Below, piece after piece: positions 10,713 through 20,669 of a stretch of 64,000 nucleotides of DNA. How positions within the stretch are numbered: the first letter of the stretch is position 1; the number at the start of each line of letters is the position of its first letter. The stretch comes from Devosia sp. GTDB lineage: Bacteria > Pseudomonadota > Alphaproteobacteria > Rhizobiales > Devosiaceae. Location: contig NZ_JAFKHE010000024.1 in assembly GCF_017307495.1 (NCBI RefSeq), positions 62,001-126,000 on the forward strand. Reading direction: 5' to 3'. The notes below the pieces were generated by a model that had not been told where the DNA came from, made no database searches, and saw nothing but the letters and a program-made list of their open reading frames with translations. The position numbers were made by a program, and so were the translations under genes.

Positions 10713-10745
10713 GGGCCGGCGTCCATCGACGCCGGCCCTTGTTGT
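10713..10745 (+). terminator. Strong Rho-independent terminator after the L,D-transpeptidase
   Basis: A perfect 11-bp G/C stem (10713-10723 with 10728-10738), loop CATC, then TTGTTGTTC. It lies 31 bases after the stop at 10682. Confidence 0.88.
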
Positions 10746-10936
10746 TCCTGCGTTTGGATGGAACGGCCAAGCGTTTACGGCCGCTTAGGAATTTGGCCTT
10801 GGTTCGGCCGGATTTCCTGCCTAAAAATGTGAACGTGGCCATCTCGCCTTGGCTACGGACCGTTAGCGTTAACAACTTCTCATCCATCCGGCGCTACGGT
10901 TTTGACTGGTATCGGGTTGCAACGGGTCGTCGGGGC

Positions 10937-12562
10937 GTGTTGGGGAAACTATTGCAGATCTGGCGGGCGCTTCCGCGGCTGTTGCTTGCCGCGACGATGG
11001 CCATGACCGTCCTGCTGCCACCGACCACCGCGCCGGTGAGCGCCGCCTTCGGCAGCACCGGCGGCCAGGGCGACCGCACCCTTTGGCTGCACCACACCCA
11101 CACCGGCGAAACCGCCCGCTTCACCTTCAAGCGCAACGGCAAGTACGATCAGGCCGTGCTTCGCCAGATGAACGTCTTCCTCGCCGACTGGCGCACCAAA
11201 GAGCCCACGAAGATGGATCCCGCCCTCTTCGACCTGCTCTGGGAAGTGTACCAGGAAGTCGGCGCCAGCCAGCCCTACAACATCGTCTCGTCCTACCGCT
11301 CGCCCAAGACCAACGCCATGCTGCGCGCCAAGTCCTCCGGCGTCGCCGAGAACAGCCAGCACATGCGCGGCAAGGCGATGGACGTGTTCATCCCGGGCGT
11401 GAACCTGTCCAAGCTGCGCGCCACCGCCATGAAGCACCAGGTCGGCGGCGTCGGCTTCTACCCCACCTCCGGCAGTCCTTTCGTCCACATGGACACCGGC
11501 AACGTCCGCGCCTGGCCGCGCATGACCCGGGCCCAGCTCGAAAAGGTCTTCCCCGACGGCAAGACCCTGCACGTTCCCGTCGACGGCAAGCCGCTCTCCA
11601 GCGCCGGCCGCGCCTTTGCGCAGGCCGAGTGGAGCAAGTGCCACACCGTGCCCTGCGACGGCGATGCCATCTACCAGCCGGCCCCGGAAGTCATGCTGGC
11701 CGACAATGCCGGCGAGGCCGCGCCCATCCCGGCCAACCGCCCGCGCACGTTGGCCGGCGGCGAAGCGACGGTGCTGCTGGCTTCGGCCGAGCAGCCGGCG
11801 CAGCGGCTGGTGTCGACCTTCGAGGTCGTTGCCCCCGTCCCGGTCCGTCGCGGCCTGCAGATCGCCACCTTCGACACCGCGGCCTACGAGGCCGTCGGCG
11901 CACCTGTCCCGCTGATGAAGTCCGAGCGCATCCAGCTCGCCACCCGCGGTCGGATCGAAGGGGAGACGGCGGTAGCCGCGCTCGAGGCCATCGACATGCC
12001 CAAGCCGCGCGTGCTGATGACCCCGCGCAGCGATGAGATGGTCACCGCCTACGTGCCCACCAGCACCAGCCCCGAGGCGCAGAAGGCGCTCGAGATGATC
12101 ATCGAGCGCGAGACCGCCGTGGCGCCGGCCCTGCCCACCCGCGAGCACCTGCTCGACCAGGCCACGATTCAGACCGCCTCGCTCGGCGGCACCGAGACCC
12201 TGGCCGGTCTCAAGGGCATGTTCGACATGACCTTCAACGCCCTGACCGGCGCCAGCGCGCCGCAGCCGATCCAGCAGGCGCTCGCCGACCTCGCCGTTTC
12301 CCGCCAGCCGAACCGGTCGATCGGCCTGCGCGAGATCGACCTCGTCGCCCCCGAAATCGACCACGTCAACGATACCCTGGTCGAGCCCGTACCGATGCAG
12401 TCGGCCTTCTGGGCGGAGATGACCGAGGCCGAGGGCTATCTCGACAAGGGCACCGAACTCGGGCCGCTCACCGGCCGCGTCGCCTTCCTTCCCGACAATG
12501 CCGCAATCCCCGCCTATGACCGCTTCGTGACCAGCGGCCTGCAGCTGGTCGCCGAACGCTAG
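10937..12562 (+). CDS. DUF882/YcbK-like peptidase M15 protein with long C-terminal extension
   Basis: This exported protein of about 541 residues has a signal peptide (positively charged start, hydrophobic run ending about PVSAA), then an M15A/YcbK domain with the zinc-ligand motifs [12 protein letters not shown] and FVHMDTG, the pattern of D-Ala-D-Ala metallopeptidases and DUF882 proteins. A tail of about 280 residues has no recognised domain. I chose GTG 10937, which gives a normal signal peptide. The open frame runs back to 10739, but that stretch is less GC-rich, overlaps a terminator and looks untranslated; a start at ATG 10997 would remove the charged N-region. Role: probably peptidoglycan trimming in the periplasm. 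Confidence 0.82.
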   Translation: MLGKLLQIWRALPRLLLAATMAMTVLLPPTTAPVSAAFGSTGGQGDRTLWLHHTHTGETARFTFKRNGKYDQAVLRQMNVFLADWRTKEPTKMDPALFDLLWEVYQEVGASQPYNIVSSYRSPKTNAMLRAKSSGVAENSQHMRGKAMDVFIPGVNLSKLRATAMKHQVGGVGFYPTSGSPFVHMDTGNVRAWPRMTRAQLEKVFPDGKTLHVPVDGKPLSSAGRAFAQAEWSKCHTVPCDGDAIYQPAPEVMLADNAGEAAPIPANRPRTLAGGEATVLLASAEQPAQRLVSTFEVVAPVPVRRGLQIATFDTAAYEAVGAPVPLMKSERIQLATRGRIEGETAVAALEAIDMPKPRVLMTPRSDEMVTAYVPTSTSPEAQKALEMIIERETAVAPALPTREHLLDQATIQTASLGGTETLAGLKGMFDMTFNALTGASAPQPIQQALADLAVSRQPNRSIGLREIDLVAPEIDHVNDTLVEPVPMQSAFWAEMTEAEGYLDKGTELGPLTGRVAFLPDNAAIPAYDRFVTSGLQLVAER

Positions 12563-12656
12563 GAAGCTGCGCCGGCAGGGACGTTGCATTGCCGATCCCG
12601 AGCCTCTAAGTCATGAGGCGACAGACCGGCTCGTTACCGGCCAAGGATCGGTACAT

Positions 12657-14579
12657 TTGGACAAGCCGCAGACACCGCTGCTCGACACCGTCTCGACGCC
12701 CGCGGACCTCAAGTCCCTGTCGCGTGAGGAACTCCGCCAACTGGCCGACGAGCTGCGTTCCGAGGTCATCGACGCCGTGTCCGTCACCGGTGGGCATCTG
12801 GGCGCCGGCCTCGGCGTGGTCGAGCTCACCGTTGCGCTGCACGCCACCTTCGATACGCCCGACGATCGCCTGATCTGGGACGTCGGCCACCAGGCCTATC
12901 CGCACAAGGTGCTGACCGGCCGCCGCGACCGCATCCGCACGCTACGCCAGAAGGACGGGCTGTCCGGCTTCACCCGCCGCGCCGAAAGCGCCTACGATCC
13001 GTTCGGCGCCGGTCATTCCTCCACCTCGATCTCGGCCGGCCTCGGCATGGCCGTGGCATCGGACCTCAAGGGCGAGCGACGCAACGTCATCGCCGTGATC
13101 GGTGACGGCGCCATGTCGGCCGGCATGGCCTACGAGGCGATGAACAATGCCGGCGCCATGGATGCCCGGCTGATCGTCATCCTCAACGACAACGACATGT
13201 CGATCGCGCCCCCCACCGGCGCCATGCGCTCCTATCTGGCCAAACTCGTCTCCGGCCCGTTCTATCGCGGCTTCCGCGACACGGCGAAATCGATCACCGA
13301 AAAAATGCCGCGGATGATCCACGAGACGGCCCGCAAGACCGAAGAGTTCGCCCGCTCCTTCTTCACCGGCGGCACGCTGTTCGAGGAGCTCGGCTTCTAC
13401 TATGTCGGCCCGATCGACGGCCATAACCTGAATGACCTCATGGATGTGCTTCACAACGTGAAGACGCACGAGGGCGGCCCGGTCCTGGTGCATGTCGTTA
13501 CCCGGAAGGGCAAGGGCTACGCCCCGGCCGAGGATGCCGCCGACAAGTATCACGGCGTCAACAAGTTCAACGTCATCACCGGCGCCCAGGCCAAGCCGCC
13601 GTCGAACGCCCCGAGCTACACCGCCGTCTTCGCGCAGGCCCTCGTCACCGAGGCCAGGGCGGACGAGCGTGTCGTCGCCGTCACCGCGGCCATGCCCAAC
13701 GGCACCGGCCTCGACAAGTTCGCCGAGCTGTTCCCGACCCGCGTCTTCGACGTCGGCATCGCCGAGCAGCACGCCGTGACCTTTGCCGCCGGCATGGCGA
13801 CCGAGGGCATGAAGCCGTTCGTCGCCATCTACTCGACCTTCCTGCAGCGCGCCTACGACCAGGTGATCCACGACGTCGCCGTGCAGGGCCTGCCCGTGCG
13901 CTTCGCCATCGACCGCGCCGGCTATGTCGGCGCCGACGGCCCGACCCATGCCGGCAACTACGACAACGCCTATCTCGGCGCCATTCCCGGCATGGTCATC
14001 ATGGCCGCTGGCGACGAGGCCGAGCTCAAGCACATGGTCGCCACCGCCGCCGCCTATGACGAGGGCCCGATCGCCTTCCGCTATCCGCGCGGCGACGGCC
14101 TCGGGGTGGAGCTGCCCGAGCGCGGCAGCGTGCTCGAAATCGGCAGGGGCCGCCTGCTGCGCGAGGGCAAGTCCGTGGCGCTGGTCAACTTCGGCACCAG
14201 GCTGGGCGAAGTGATCGCGGCCGGCGAGAAGCTGATGGCCTACGGCCTCACCCCCACCATTGCCGACATGCGCTTCCTGAAGCCGCTCGACGAAGAGCTG
14301 TTGGCCCGCCTGGCCCGCGAGCACGAACTGCTGATCACCATCGAGGAAGGCGGCATCGGCGGCTTCGGCAGCCACGTCGCGACGTTCCTCGCCAGCAACG
14401 GCCTGCTCGACGGCAAGCTGAAATTCCGCCCCCTCATGCTGCCCGACACCTTCGTCGAGCAGGCGAGCGTCAACGACATGTATGCGGCGGCGGGCCTCGA
14501 TCGCGCCGGCATCGTGGCGACCACGCTGACCACCCTCGGCATCGACAGCGCCAAGGCGGCCAAGTCGACGCTGGCCTGA
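12657..14579 (+). CDS. dxs: 1-deoxy-D-xylulose-5-phosphate synthase
   Basis: This 640-residue thiamine-diphosphate enzyme makes DXP from pyruvate and glyceraldehyde 3-phosphate, the entry step of MEP isoprenoid synthesis. Visible motifs: [18 protein letters not shown] (about 43-60), the ThDP/Mg motif [18 protein letters not shown]...NDN (about 151-180), and the transketolase pyrimidine-domain signature [17 protein letters not shown] (about 365-381). The start is TTG at 12657, preceded by AAGGA at nine bases and matching the usual dxs N-terminus ([14 protein letters not shown]). Length matches the family. No thiamine riboswitch is evident in the 94-base upstream gap. Confidence 0.97.
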   Translation: MDKPQTPLLDTVSTPADLKSLSREELRQLADELRSEVIDAVSVTGGHLGAGLGVVELTVALHATFDTPDDRLIWDVGHQAYPHKVLTGRRDRIRTLRQKDGLSGFTRRAESAYDPFGAGHSSTSISAGLGMAVASDLKGERRNVIAVIGDGAMSAGMAYEAMNNAGAMDARLIVILNDNDMSIAPPTGAMRSYLAKLVSGPFYRGFRDTAKSITEKMPRMIHETARKTEEFARSFFTGGTLFEELGFYYVGPIDGHNLNDLMDVLHNVKTHEGGPVLVHVVTRKGKGYAPAEDAADKYHGVNKFNVITGAQAKPPSNAPSYTAVFAQALVTEARADERVVAVTAAMPNGTGLDKFAELFPTRVFDVGIAEQHAVTFAAGMATEGMKPFVAIYSTFLQRAYDQVIHDVAVQGLPVRFAIDRAGYVGADGPTHAGNYDNAYLGAIPGMVIMAAGDEAELKHMVATAAAYDEGPIAFRYPRGDGLGVELPERGSVLEIGRGRLLREGKSVALVNFGTRLGEVIAAGEKLMAYGLTPTIADMRFLKPLDEELLARLAREHELLITIEEGGIGGFGSHVATFLASNGLLDGKLKFRPLMLPDTFVEQASVNDMYAAAGLDRAGIVATTLTTLGIDSAKAAKSTLA

Positions 14580-14685
14580 GGTTTCGATCTCTCCGTGATC
14601 CTCCCCCGCGGGGCGGGGGAGGGAGACCGCCGTAGGTGGTGGAGGGGGCCACCACCCTCACCATTTTCCGCCAGTCACTCTCGAT

Positions 14686-14762
14686 GTCATCCCCGCGAAA
14701 GCGGGGATCCCCGTTTTTTTGCGGGCACCGCAAACAGAGGTTCCCGCTTTCGCGGGAATGAC
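14686..14762. repeat. 77-bp palindromic intergenic element (GTCAT family), copy 1
   Basis: Terminal inverted repeats of about 20 bp begin GTCATCCCCGCGAAAGCGGG and end in the complement with one mismatch (CCCGCTTTCGCGGGAATGAC). Related copies lie at 47520-47659, 54572-54649 and 56489-56565. The 278-base dxs-to-ATPase gap also holds a G/C-rich hairpin near 14599-14625 and no gene. Confidence 0.8.
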
Positions 14763-14857
14763 CGGTGTGGAGGCGATAGACCGCCCTCCATGACAACGTG
14801 TGTGTGGAGAGGCTACTGCACGCCCTAGCCTCCCCAAGAATCAGCTAACCACATCCC

Positions 14858-16348
14858 ATGCAGGTCGCGATCGACATGGGTGTGGCGCAGGGTGGCGCCG
14901 AGGCGAAGCTCGATCTCGAGGAACTGCTCGCGACGCGCCTGCTCGTGCAGGGCAATTCCGGTTCCGGCAAGTCCCACCTCCTCCGCCGCCTGCTCGAACA
15001 GAGCGCCCCCTGGGTGCAGCAATGCATCGTCGATCCCGAGGGCGATTTTGTCACCCTCGCCGACAGATACGGCCACCTCGTCGTCGATGCCTCGCGCTCG
15101 GAGAGTGAGCTCACCACCATTGCCAACCGCGTCCGCCAGCACCGCGTGTCGGTGGTGCTGAGCCTCGAAGGCCTCGATGTCGAGCAGCAGATGCGCTGCG
15201 CCGCCGCCTTCCTCGGCGGCCTGTTCGATGCCGACCGCGACTACTGGTACCCCATGCTCGTCGTCGTAGACGAAGCCCAGCTCTTCGCTCCGGCCATCGC
15301 CGGCGAAGTGAGCGACGAAGCGCGCAAGCTGTCGCTCGGCGCCATGACCAACCTGATGTGCCGCGGCCGCAAGCGTGGCCTTGCCGGAGTCATCGCCACG
15401 CAGCGCCTCGCCAAGCTCGCCAAGAACGTCGCCGCCGAGGCGTCCAACTTCCTGATGGGCCGCACCTTCCTCGATATAGACATGGCCCGCGCGGCCGACC
15501 TGCTCGGCATGGAGCGCCGGCAGGCCGAGATGTTCCGCGATCTGAACCGCGGCCACTTCGTCGCCCTCGGCCCCGCCATGTCGCGCCGGCCGTTGCCCAT
15601 GGTCATCGGCCCGGTCGAGACCTCGGCCCGCTCCTCGAGCCCCAAGCTGATGCCGCTGCCGGACCAGCCGGCCGACGCCAGGGACCTGATCTTCGCCCCG
15701 GTGCCCGAAGCACCGCGACCCGTTCGCCGCGCCCCGCCGCCACCGCCGCCCTCGACCAACGATCTCCTTGCCCAGCTGGTGCGCACCCAGGTGCCGCAGC
15801 CGCGTCCCGAGGAGCCGGCGGTCGACGAAGCCGAGCGCGATGGCGCCATCGACGACGTTATCCGCGAGCTGCTCGAGGACCGCGACGCCGCCTATCGCTC
15901 GGTCGCCGTGCTGTATCAGGATTTCCTCGTCCGTTGCCGCATCCGGCGCGTCCCCGGCGAGGCGCTGGCCCTCCCCGCCTTCCGCCGCAAGCTCGCGGTC
16001 GTCCGTGCCGGCGTGGCCGGGGAAACGGCTCAGTCCGAGGCCTGGCAGAACGCATTGGCGATGTCGAGCGAACTCGCCGACGACGTGCAGGGGGTATTCC
16101 TAGTGCTCGCCCGCGCCGCGGTCGAGGGCCTTGCCTGCCCGTCCGACGCTACCCTTGCCCGGGCCTACGGCACGCACTCGACCGGCCGCGCCCGGCGCCT
16201 GCTCACCTGGTTCGAGGAACGCGGCCTGCTCGTCGTCCGCATGGACCTCAGGCACCAGCGCATCGTTGCCTTCCCGGATCTCGGCGCCGAAACCGCACCG
16301 GGCAATCCCGGTGCGCCGGACTATGACGCGCGAACGGCAGCGGAATAG
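14858..16348 (+). CDS. HerA-like (DUF87) ATPase
   Basis: This 496-residue protein has a P-loop near the N-terminus (GNSGSGKSH, about residues 32-40) and a Walker B with following Gln (VVVDEAQLF, about 131-139), the features of the FtsK/HerA superfamily. A proline-rich linker (APPPPPPS, about residue 291) leads to a C-terminal region of about 180 residues that may include a winged-helix-like end (ARAYGTHSTGRARRLLTWFEERGLL). HerA-type ATPases pump or translocate DNA. No NurA-like nuclease is nearby, so the partner is unknown. The ATG at 14858 is taken as the start because it opens the conserved strand before the P-loop. Confidence 0.82.
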   Translation: MQVAIDMGVAQGGAEAKLDLEELLATRLLVQGNSGSGKSHLLRRLLEQSAPWVQQCIVDPEGDFVTLADRYGHLVVDASRSESELTTIANRVRQHRVSVVLSLEGLDVEQQMRCAAAFLGGLFDADRDYWYPMLVVVDEAQLFAPAIAGEVSDEARKLSLGAMTNLMCRGRKRGLAGVIATQRLAKLAKNVAAEASNFLMGRTFLDIDMARAADLLGMERRQAEMFRDLNRGHFVALGPAMSRRPLPMVIGPVETSARSSSPKLMPLPDQPADARDLIFAPVPEAPRPVRRAPPPPPPSTNDLLAQLVRTQVPQPRPEEPAVDEAERDGAIDDVIRELLEDRDAAYRSVAVLYQDFLVRCRIRRVPGEALALPAFRRKLAVVRAGVAGETAQSEAWQNALAMSSELADDVQGVFLVLARAAVEGLACPSDATLARAYGTHSTGRARRLLTWFEERGLLVVRMDLRHQRIVAFPDLGAETAPGNPGAPDYDARTAAE

Positions 16349-16372
16349 AAAAGGCCGCCCCGCGGGCGGCCT
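16348..16372 (-). terminator. Terminator of gapR (possibly bidirectional)
   Basis: A 9-bp stem AGGCCGCCC / GGGCGGCCT (16352-16360 with 16364-16372), loop CGC. On the minus strand it is followed by TTTTCTATT, so it mainly serves gapR; the convergent ATPase gene ends at 16348. Confidence 0.72.
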
Positions 16373-16392
16373 CGTCTCGTTCGTCGTTCGGC

Positions 16393-16665
16393 CTATTCGT
16401 CTTCGCTGGGCGCCGCCGCCATGCCCAGGGCGGTGAGGTAGAGCTCGAGCAGCGCTTCCTGCTCCATGCGCTCGTTGTGGTCCTGCTTGCGGATCGACAC
16501 GATCTTGCGCAGCACCTTGGTGTCGAAGCCGTTGCCCTTGGCCTCGGCATAGACCTCCTTGATGTCGCCGGAGATCGCCGCCTTTTCCTCCTCGAGGCGC
16601 TCGATGCGCTCGATGAAGGCCTTGATCTGGTCCTGGGCGACGCTATCGGGAGAGACGGTAGCCAT
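16393..16665 (-). CDS. gapR: DUF2312 nucleoid-associated protein GapR
   Basis: This 90-residue protein has the DUF2312/GapR signature: an N-terminal coiled-coil ([19 protein letters not shown]), then [23 protein letters not shown] and a helical C-terminus. In Caulobacter, GapR is a dimeric/tetrameric DNA clamp that binds overtwisted DNA and supports replication and the cell cycle. The ATG at 16665 is the natural start and length fits the family. Upstream, TTAA-N7-TTCA at 16684-16698 is a 7-of-8 match to a CtrA box, suggestive only. It lies next to DUF1036-pyk, as in many Rhizobiales. Confidence 0.93.
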   Translation of the reverse strand: MATVSPDSVAQDQIKAFIERIERLEEEKAAISGDIKEVYAEAKGNGFDTKVLRKIVSIRKQDHNERMEQEALLELYLTALGMAAAPSEDE

Positions 16666-16869
16666 AGTCGTAGTCCTCTTCGTTTAAGACCCCGTTCAAC
16701 CCGGTTGGAGCGCCCGGTTCAAGGTCAATCGACGCCTATCCACACCGCGCCCGCCGAGCCCCCTCCAATTTCCGCCAAAACCCTCCGATAGCGGTTGACA
16801 GCGCGCGGGACGCTTTGCACAACACCTCGCGCGCTGCAAACGATTTCAGGCGTCGAATCCGGACGGTCC

Positions 16870-17502
16870 ATGCGCTATATCCTCGCCATCGCCGGCGTGC
16901 TCGCTGCGGCCTTCGTCGCTGCGTCGATCTGGGCCTTCCTGCCCCGCACCCTCGCGCCGCAGAGCGTCGTGGCGCAGGAGCAGGCGCCGGCCCCCAACGC
17001 CGCGGCCGACACCAGCCAGGGCAGCTTCCGCGTCTGCAACGAAACCGCCAACAAGGTCTCCATCGCCTTCGGCTACCGTGCCGAGAAGGGCTGGCAGTCC
17101 GAGGGCTGGTGGGTGGCCGAGCCGTCCAACTGCGTCACCATCTATCGCGGCGACCTCGAAGCGCGCCGCTACTACTATCTCTACGCCGCCGACGACGTCA
17201 GCGGCGGCGCCTGGGATGGCAACGTGTTCATGTGTACGCGTGACGAAACCTTCACCATCTTCGGGGTTGAGGATTGCCTGGCGCGGGGCTACGAACGCAC
17301 GGGGTTCTTCGAGGTCGACACGCATAACCGTAGCGACTGGACCTTGCAGCTGACCGAAGGGGAGGTGGTCGGCGGCGAGCCGGACTCCACCGAGACCGTG
17401 CCGCTCGAAGGCGACCTGCCGACCGACGGTAACTTGCCTGCCGACGGCGGCGATGCGCCGACCGATGACGCTCCCACTGATGAAGGTGCAGACATTCAAT
17501 GA
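16870..17502 (+). CDS. DUF1036 membrane-anchored/secreted protein
   Basis: This 210-residue protein has an N-terminal hydrophobic segment (MRYILAIAGVLAAAFVAASI; signal anchor or signal peptide), then the DUF1036 domain with conserved FRVCNETANKVSIAFGYR and EGWWVAEPSNC, and a low-complexity acidic tail rich in P, T, D and G. Function is unknown. I chose ATG 16870; the frame extends upstream to 16795 but those codons precede the signal sequence and look untranslated. Its TGA overlaps the pyk ATG by four bases, so the two are co-transcribed and probably translationally coupled. Confidence 0.88.
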   Translation: MRYILAIAGVLAAAFVAASIWAFLPRTLAPQSVVAQEQAPAPNAAADTSQGSFRVCNETANKVSIAFGYRAEKGWQSEGWWVAEPSNCVTIYRGDLEARRYYYLYAADDVSGGAWDGNVFMCTRDETFTIFGVEDCLARGYERTGFFEVDTHNRSDWTLQLTEGEVVGGEPDSTETVPLEGDLPTDGNLPADGGDAPTDDAPTDEGADIQ

Positions 17503-18935
17503 GACGCATGAGACGCGTGAAGATCGTGGCGACCCTGGGGCCGGCCTCCAATGACGAGGCCACGATCGAGAAGCTGGCGCGCGCCGGTGCGGATGTCTTC
17601 CGCATCAACATGAGCCATGCCAGCCACGAACTGCTGAAGCAGACCGTCGGCTACATCCGCAATGTCGAGGCCCGGCTGCACCATCCGCTCGGCGTGCTGG
17701 TCGACCTGCAGGGCCCCAAGCTCCGTGTCGGCAGGTTCGCCGAGGGCGCCATCCAGCTCGTCGCCGGCGCGAAGTTCACCCTCGACAGCTCGGACACGCC
17801 CGGCACGCTCGACCGCGTCTTCCTGCCCCATCCGGAAATCCTCGAGTCCGTCTCGGTCGGGGATCGCCTGCTGCTCGACGACGGCAAGCTGCAGCTGCGC
17901 GCCACCAAGGTCGGCGGCGGCCAGGTCGAGACCGAGGTCATCTACGGCGGCAAGCTCAGCGACAGGAAGGGCGTCAGCCTGCCCGACACGCTGCTCCCCA
18001 TGGGCGCGCTCACCGAGAAGGATCACGCCGACCTGCTCAAGGGTCTCGAGGCCGAAGCCGACTGGATCGCCGTCAGCTTCGTGCAGCGCCCCGAGGACAT
18101 CATCGATATCCGCAAGATCGTCCAGGGCCGGGCCGGCGTCATGGCCAAGATCGAGAAGCCGCAGGCAGTGGAGCGTCTCGAGGAGATCATCAAGCTGTGC
18201 GACGCCTTCATGGTGGCGCGCGGCGACCTCGGCGTCGAGATGCCGCTCGAGCAGGTCCCCGGCCTGCAGAAGCGCATGATCCGCATCGCCCGCCGCTACG
18301 GCAAGCCGGTGGTGGTCGCCACCCAGATGCTCGAATCGATGATCACCTCGCCGGTCCCGACCCGCGCCGAAGTCTCGGACGTGTCGATCGCCGTGTTCGA
18401 GGGCGCCGACGCCGTCATGCTCTCGGCCGAGAGCGCTTCCGGCCAGTACCCGGTCGAAGCCGTGGCCATGATGAACAAGGTCGCGATCGCCGTCGAAGGC
18501 GACGTCAACTATCGCGGCATCATCCGCGCCCAGGCCGCCGAGCCCGAGGCAACCGCGGCCGATGCCATCTCGGCCGCCACCCGCCAGGTCGCCGAGACCC
18601 TCGACCTCGCCGCCATCGTCACCTACACCTCGTCCGGCTCGACCGCCATCCGCGCCGCCCGCGAGCGGCCGAGCAAGCCCATCCTGGCGCTCTCGCCCAA
18701 CCTGCGCACGGCCCGCCGCCTGTCGGTGGTCTGGGGCATCCACTGCGTGGAATCGCCCGACGCGGTAAACCTCGAGGACATGGTCGATCGCGCCTGCGTC
18801 ATCTCCTACCAGGAGGGTCTCGCCCGTCCGGGCGACCGCATCGCCATCACCGCCGGCATCCCGCTCGGCACGCCCGGCGCCACCAACATGCTGCGCATCG
18901 CCTTCGTCCGCCAGGACGGCGCCGGCTCGTCGTGA
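17499..18935 (+). CDS. pyk: Pyruvate kinase
   Basis: This 478-residue enzyme converts phosphoenolpyruvate and ADP to pyruvate and ATP. Visible signatures: MRRVKIVATLGPASN at the N-terminus, NMSHAS, the catalytic-lysine region AKIEKPQAVERLEEI (about residues 216-230), and MVARGDLGVEMPLEQVP (about 238-254). The start ATG at 17499 overlaps the DUF1036 stop; an in-frame ATG four codons later is also possible. Length matches bacterial pyruvate kinases. Confidence 0.97.
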   Translation: MRRMRRVKIVATLGPASNDEATIEKLARAGADVFRINMSHASHELLKQTVGYIRNVEARLHHPLGVLVDLQGPKLRVGRFAEGAIQLVAGAKFTLDSSDTPGTLDRVFLPHPEILESVSVGDRLLLDDGKLQLRATKVGGGQVETEVIYGGKLSDRKGVSLPDTLLPMGALTEKDHADLLKGLEAEADWIAVSFVQRPEDIIDIRKIVQGRAGVMAKIEKPQAVERLEEIIKLCDAFMVARGDLGVEMPLEQVPGLQKRMIRIARRYGKPVVVATQMLESMITSPVPTRAEVSDVSIAVFEGADAVMLSAESASGQYPVEAVAMMNKVAIAVEGDVNYRGIIRAQAAEPEATAADAISAATRQVAETLDLAAIVTYTSSGSTAIRAARERPSKPILALSPNLRTARRLSVVWGIHCVESPDAVNLEDMVDRACVISYQEGLARPGDRIAITAGIPLGTPGATNMLRIAFVRQDGAGSS

Positions 18936-19011
18936 GCGCGCAAAACCTGCTATCACTCCCGGCCTTCCCGTTCGCGGGGAGGCCGCTTGTTCATCTCAGA
19001 GAGAAATGCCG

Positions 19012-20415
19012 ATGACCACCAAGCTCGAAGCCGCCCAAGTCCTTGAGAAGGCATTGGCCCACGCCGATGCCCACATCGGCGACAGCCTCGAGCGCCTGAA
19101 GACCCTGGTGGCCATCAAGTCGATCTCCACCGATCCGGCCTATGCCGGCGAGGTGAAGCGCGCCGCCGACTGGGTCGCCCACGAACTCGAAGGGCTCGGC
19201 TTCTCCGCCTCGGTCCGCCCCACTCCGGGCCATCCCGTCGTCGTCGGCCATGCCGGCAGCACCGGCCCGCACGTGCTGTTCTACGCCCACTACGACGTGC
19301 AGCCGGTCGATCCGATCGAACTCTGGAACACCGATCCCTTCACTGCCACGCTGGTGCAGGGCGAGGACGGCGAGACCCGCATCGTCGGCCGCGGCACCTC
19401 CGACGACAAGGGCCAGTTGCTCACCTTCGTCGAAGCCTGCCGAGCCTGGAAGGCCGTCAACGGCCAGCTGCCGCTCAGGGTCACCATCGTCTCCGAAGGC
19501 GAGGAGGAATCGGGCGGCAAGAATCTCCCCGCCTTCCTCGAGGCCAACAAGGCGGAGTTGGGCCAGGCCGACATCGCGCTCGTCTGCGACACCGACCTGT
19601 GGAACCGCGACACGCCCGCCATCGTCACCTCGCTGCGCGGCCTCGTCGGCGAGGAAGTCGAGATCACCTGCGCCAGCCATGACCTCCACTCGGGCATGTA
19701 CGGCAACGCCGCGCGCAACCCGATCCAGGTGCTGGCCGACATCATCGCCAGCCTGCGCAATCCCGACGGCAGCGTCGCCATCGACGGCTTCTACGACGAC
19801 GTCGCCGAACTGCCGGCCGACATCGCCGCGCTGTGGAAGCGCCTGCCCTATGACGAAGCCGCGTTCATGAAGGGCGCCGGCCTCACCACGCCCGCCGGCG
19901 AAAAGGGCCGCTCCGTCCTCGAGCAGACACGCTCGCGCCCCACCTGCGAGATCAACGGCATCACCGGCGGCTACACCGGCGACGGCTTCAAGACGGTGAT
20001 CCCGGCCAAGGCCAGGGCCAAGATCTCCTTCCGCCTCGTCTCGGGCATGGACCCGGTCAGGATCCGCGCCGCCTTCCGCAAGCATGTCACCGACCGCCTG
20101 CCGCCCGATGCCACCGCGACCTTCGCCGAACATGGTGGCAGCCCCGCCGTTTCCGTCCCCACCGATGGCGCCTTCCTCAAGCAGGCTGCCGCCGCGCTCA
20201 AGGACGAGTGGGGCCACGAAGCGGCCCTGATCGGCTCGGGCGGCTCGATCCCCGTGGCCGGGGAGTTCAAGAAGATCCTCGGACTCGACACGCTGCTGAT
20301 CGGCTTCGCGCTGGATGACGACCGCATCCACTCGCCCAACGAGAAGTACGACCTGAGGAGCTTCCACAAGGGCATCCGCTCCTGGTTGCGGATCATCGCC
20401 GCCCTCGCCGCATAG
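19012..20415 (+). CDS. M20 family metallopeptidase (dipeptidase)
   Basis: This 467-residue di-zinc peptidase of the ArgE/DapE/CPG2 family has the ligands and catalytic motifs YAHYDVQPVDP (about residue 92), GRGTSDDKGQLL (bridging Asp), SEGEEESGG (general base Glu and ligand) and a late HSPNEKYD. M20 dipeptidases of this length usually remove residues from small peptides. I prefer the ATG at 19012, which has AGAGAGA seven bases upstream; an ATG at 19006 is two codons longer but too close to it. The gene stands alone, 76 bases after pyk. Confidence 0.92.
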   Translation: MTTKLEAAQVLEKALAHADAHIGDSLERLKTLVAIKSISTDPAYAGEVKRAADWVAHELEGLGFSASVRPTPGHPVVVGHAGSTGPHVLFYAHYDVQPVDPIELWNTDPFTATLVQGEDGETRIVGRGTSDDKGQLLTFVEACRAWKAVNGQLPLRVTIVSEGEEESGGKNLPAFLEANKAELGQADIALVCDTDLWNRDTPAIVTSLRGLVGEEVEITCASHDLHSGMYGNAARNPIQVLADIIASLRNPDGSVAIDGFYDDVAELPADIAALWKRLPYDEAAFMKGAGLTTPAGEKGRSVLEQTRSRPTCEINGITGGYTGDGFKTVIPAKARAKISFRLVSGMDPVRIRAAFRKHVTDRLPPDATATFAEHGGSPAVSVPTDGAFLKQAAAALKDEWGHEAALIGSGGSIPVAGEFKKILGLDTLLIGFALDDDRIHSPNEKYDLRSFHKGIRSWLRIIAALAA

Positions 20416-20489
20416 GCCCCGCCGGCGCTCGACCGGTGTGCCCGGGGCGCCAGCGCGCCCCGGCGCCTGCATTGGCCCATGCCGGAATG

Positions 20490-20519
20490 CGAAAAGGCCC
20501 GCCGGAGCGGGCCTTTTCG
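20490..20519. terminator. Bidirectional terminator between the M20 peptidase and rpmJ
   Basis: A perfect 13-bp stem (20490-20502 with 20507-20519), loop CGGA, with AAAA and TTTT inside the arms so it can stop transcription from both sides. It lies between two convergent genes. Confidence 0.88.
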
Positions 20520-20543
20520 GAGATCGTCGCAGGTGAGCGCCGC

Positions 20544-20669
20544 TCAGCCCTGGCGGGCCTTGTAGCGCTTGTCCACCTTGTTGATGATGTACACGCGGCC
20601 GCGGCGGCGCACGAGCTTGTTGGCACGATGGCGACCCATCAGAGCCTTGAGCGAATTGGTGACCTTCAT
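20544..20669 (-). CDS. rpmJ: 50S ribosomal protein L36 (41-residue, cysteine-free form)
   Basis: This 41-residue basic protein beginning [15 protein letters not shown] and ending RRYKARQG-like (KRYKARQG) is the longer L36 type common in alphaproteobacteria. It has no cysteines, so it lacks the zinc-ribbon ligands of the short L36. The ATG at 20669 was chosen because the open frame upstream (to 20738) is not conserved. A bidirectional terminator follows 25 bases after the stop. Confidence 0.95.
   Translation of the reverse strand: MKVTNSLKALMGRHRANKLVRRRGRVYIINKVDKRYKARQG

Noticed and set aside
10739..10936. Longer N-terminus for the M15/DUF882 protein
   Set aside because: It would begin in the terminator of the preceding gene, is less GC-rich, and puts 66 residues before the signal peptide.
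12563..12656. Thiamine riboswitch upstream of dxs
   Set aside because: The gap is only 94 bases and lacks the THI-box core sequences.
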